Below are positions 62,945 to 64,000 of a DNA stretch of 64,000 bases, in pieces. How positions within the stretch are numbered: the first letter of the stretch is position 1; each line of letters starts with the position of its first letter. Where the stretch lies: the NCBI RefSeq assembly GCF_042850945.1, contig NZ_AP031496.1, positions 3,658,001-3,722,000 on the forward strand, in the 5' to 3' direction. Below the pieces are notes generated by a model that saw only the letters and a list, made by a program, of their open reading frames with translations, was not told the origin of the DNA and made no database searches. A program made the position numbers and the translations under genes. This stretch comes from Halioxenophilus aromaticivorans (GTDB lineage: Bacteria > Pseudomonadota > Gammaproteobacteria > Pseudomonadales > Cellvibrionaceae).

Positions 62945-64000
62945 ATGCACACATCGTTAACACGCCTTCCCCTTGCGCTGGCCATAGCACTCAGCGGCAA
63001 TGCTATAGCGCAAACCGACGACCAAGCTGGCGCCGGGTTGGAAGAAGTTGTGGTTGAAGGATCTTTGGGCAGCTTGCCCGGAGAAGACGTAGAAATTTTT
63101 GGCTTTGGTAAATCATTGCTGGAAACACCACGCTCAGCCTCCACCATCAGTTTTGAACAACTAGAACGTTTCCACGTTTCCGACATCGACGAACTGGTGG
63201 CTTTTGCGCCAGGTACCTTTACCCAGTCTTTTTTCGGTGTAGCCGGCTCACTGGATGTGCGAGGTACAGCTGGGGAAACCTACTTCAGGGGCGTTAAGCG
63301 GTTAGACAACCCCGGTAATTATCCGACACCGATAGGAGCTTCTGATCGGGTAGATATCGTGCGTGGCCCAGCTTCTCCCATTTATGGCCCAGCCAAAATC
63401 GGTGGCTACTTAAACTTTAACCCAAAATCTTCGCGCGCTGAAGGAGGCCAATACCTAGCCGAACATGAGGGTGAAATTAGTTACACCACCGGTAGCTGGA
63501 ATAAAAATGTAGTGACCGCTGAGATCGGCGGCCCTATAGCGGAAAAAGTCGGTTACTACTTATACGGAGAATACGAAGATTCCGACAGTTACTACGACAA
63601 CACTGCCACTGAACAAACTATTTTACAGGCGTCGTTTGATATGGACGCCACTGACAATCTCCGCTTTCAGTGGGGCGGAATGTACCACGACTATGAAGGC
63701 AATCAAGTTGCGGGCTGGAACCGACTCACCCAGGAACTAGTAGATAACGGCACCTACTTAACCGGTACCGCACAACCGTTGGACACCGATGGCGACGGTT
63801 TTATCTCCCATCAAGAATACAGAGCAGTGTCTGACTTCTCCACCGACGATGGTGACGGTGCTTTTGGCTTAAATCCGTTTGTTTTTCGACCCGAATTCGT
63901 AACGGTAGATGATCTAGATAGTCAAGCTGCCTTGCAAAATGTAGGGACCGCTACCCTAGACGGTAGCGATGTGTTAGTCGCTCCTTCCGACACACTGGAA
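62945..64000 (+). CDS. TonB-dependent siderophore-type receptor with EF-hand loop (3' end outside window)
   Basis: The first 352 codons of a receptor gene run open to the window end. The signal peptide is MHTSLTRLPLALAIALSGNAIA. A TonB-box-like LEEVVVEG follows, then a plug domain with LLETPRSASTISFEQLERF, VRGTAGETYFRGVKRLDN and SDRVDIVRGPASPIYGPAKIGGYLNF. These are typical of siderophore-receptor-like TBDRs. Early barrel strands follow. At residues 280-291 (63782-63817) the loop DTDGDGFISHQE matches the 12-residue EF-hand calcium site exactly, probably in an extracellular loop. Its position after the purine permease and deaminase suggests, but does not show, that the ligand is a purine or purine-containing compound. 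Confidence 0.88.
   Translation, partial: MHTSLTRLPLALAIALSGNAIAQTDDQAGAGLEEVVVEGSLGSLPGEDVEIFGFGKSLLETPRSASTISFEQLERFHVSDIDELVAFAPGTFTQSFFGVAGSLDVRGTAGETYFRGVKRLDNPGNYPTPIGASDRVDIVRGPASPIYGPAKIGGYLNFNPKSSRAEGGQYLAEHEGEISYTTGSWNKNVVTAEIGGPIAEKVGYYLYGEYEDSDSYYDNTATEQTILQASFDMDATDNLRFQWGGMYHDYEGNQVAGWNRLTQELVDNGTYLTGTAQPLDTDGDGFISHQEYRAVSDFSTDDGDGAFGLNPFVFRPEFVTVDDLDSQAALQNVGTATLDGSDVLVAPSDTLE

Overview
The window is a dense chromosomal stretch of roughly even base composition from a Gram-negative gammaproteobacterium. I infer a marine, nutrient-scavenging member of the Cellvibrionales/Pseudomonadales side of the class. The evidence is the tilS / pyrG-kdsA-eno-ftsB-ispD-ispF-truD block, three TonB-dependent receptors (TBDRs), a GntR-controlled 2-methylcitrate operon of the prpB-prpC-acnD-prpF type, and a glucosylglycerate osmolyte cluster. 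I found no rRNA, tRNA, insertion sequence, prophage or CRISPR array.

Layout. 1-5500: end of a beta-barrel protein, an unrecognised secreted protein, an NhaC-type antiporter and an acyltransferase. 5529-9616: a large TBDR, 1.1 kb of AT-rich non-coding DNA and a secreted DUF3237 protein. 9968-13529: a three-gene minus-strand operon of exported adenosine deaminase, TsgA-like MFS transporter and 2-oxoglutarate/Fe(II) oxygenase, beside a divergent SLC13 transporter. 15545-20234: TBDR, YfiR-like periplasmic protein and CHASE8-HAMP-GGDEF-EAL membrane protein in one operon. This looks like an outer-membrane-to-c-di-GMP signalling unit with a TBDR where YfiB would be expected. 20398-27526: propionate (2-methylcitrate) operon. 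Its promoter and three evenly spaced palindromes lie in the divergent region shared with a Bcr/CflA exporter. 29516-31291: short leader-like ORF, porin and a small phosphate-binding-like protein.

31344-39677 is the housekeeping block (tRNA modification, isoprenoid, cell division, glycolysis, Kdo, CTP). 39759-45598 holds an S9 peptidase, greB, a flavin-reductase-like protein, an HD-GYP protein and an aromatic/aspartate aminotransferase. 46082-52160 holds an Lrp regulator, gabD, a LysR regulator, 3-oxoacid CoA-transferase subunits and a ferredoxin-reductase. 52157-58544 holds a NIT-domain protein and a full glucosylglycerate cycle: GpgS and GpgP make glucosylglycerate, a GH13_18 phosphorylase degrades it, and a plant-type glycerate 3-kinase returns glycerate to 3-phosphoglycerate. 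59852-64000 holds a purine module: NCS2 xanthine/uric-acid-type permease, 8-oxoguanine-deaminase-like amidohydrolase and a truncated TBDR with an EF-hand loop.

Two themes recur. One is uptake and deamination of purines at two separate loci. The other is c-di-GMP turnover (GGDEF-EAL and HD-GYP). The strongest candidates for something new are the TBDR-YfiR-GGDEF/EAL operon, the triple operator array of the prp/Bcr divergent region, the adenosine-deaminase/MFS/oxygenase operon and the self-contained glucosylglycerate cycle.
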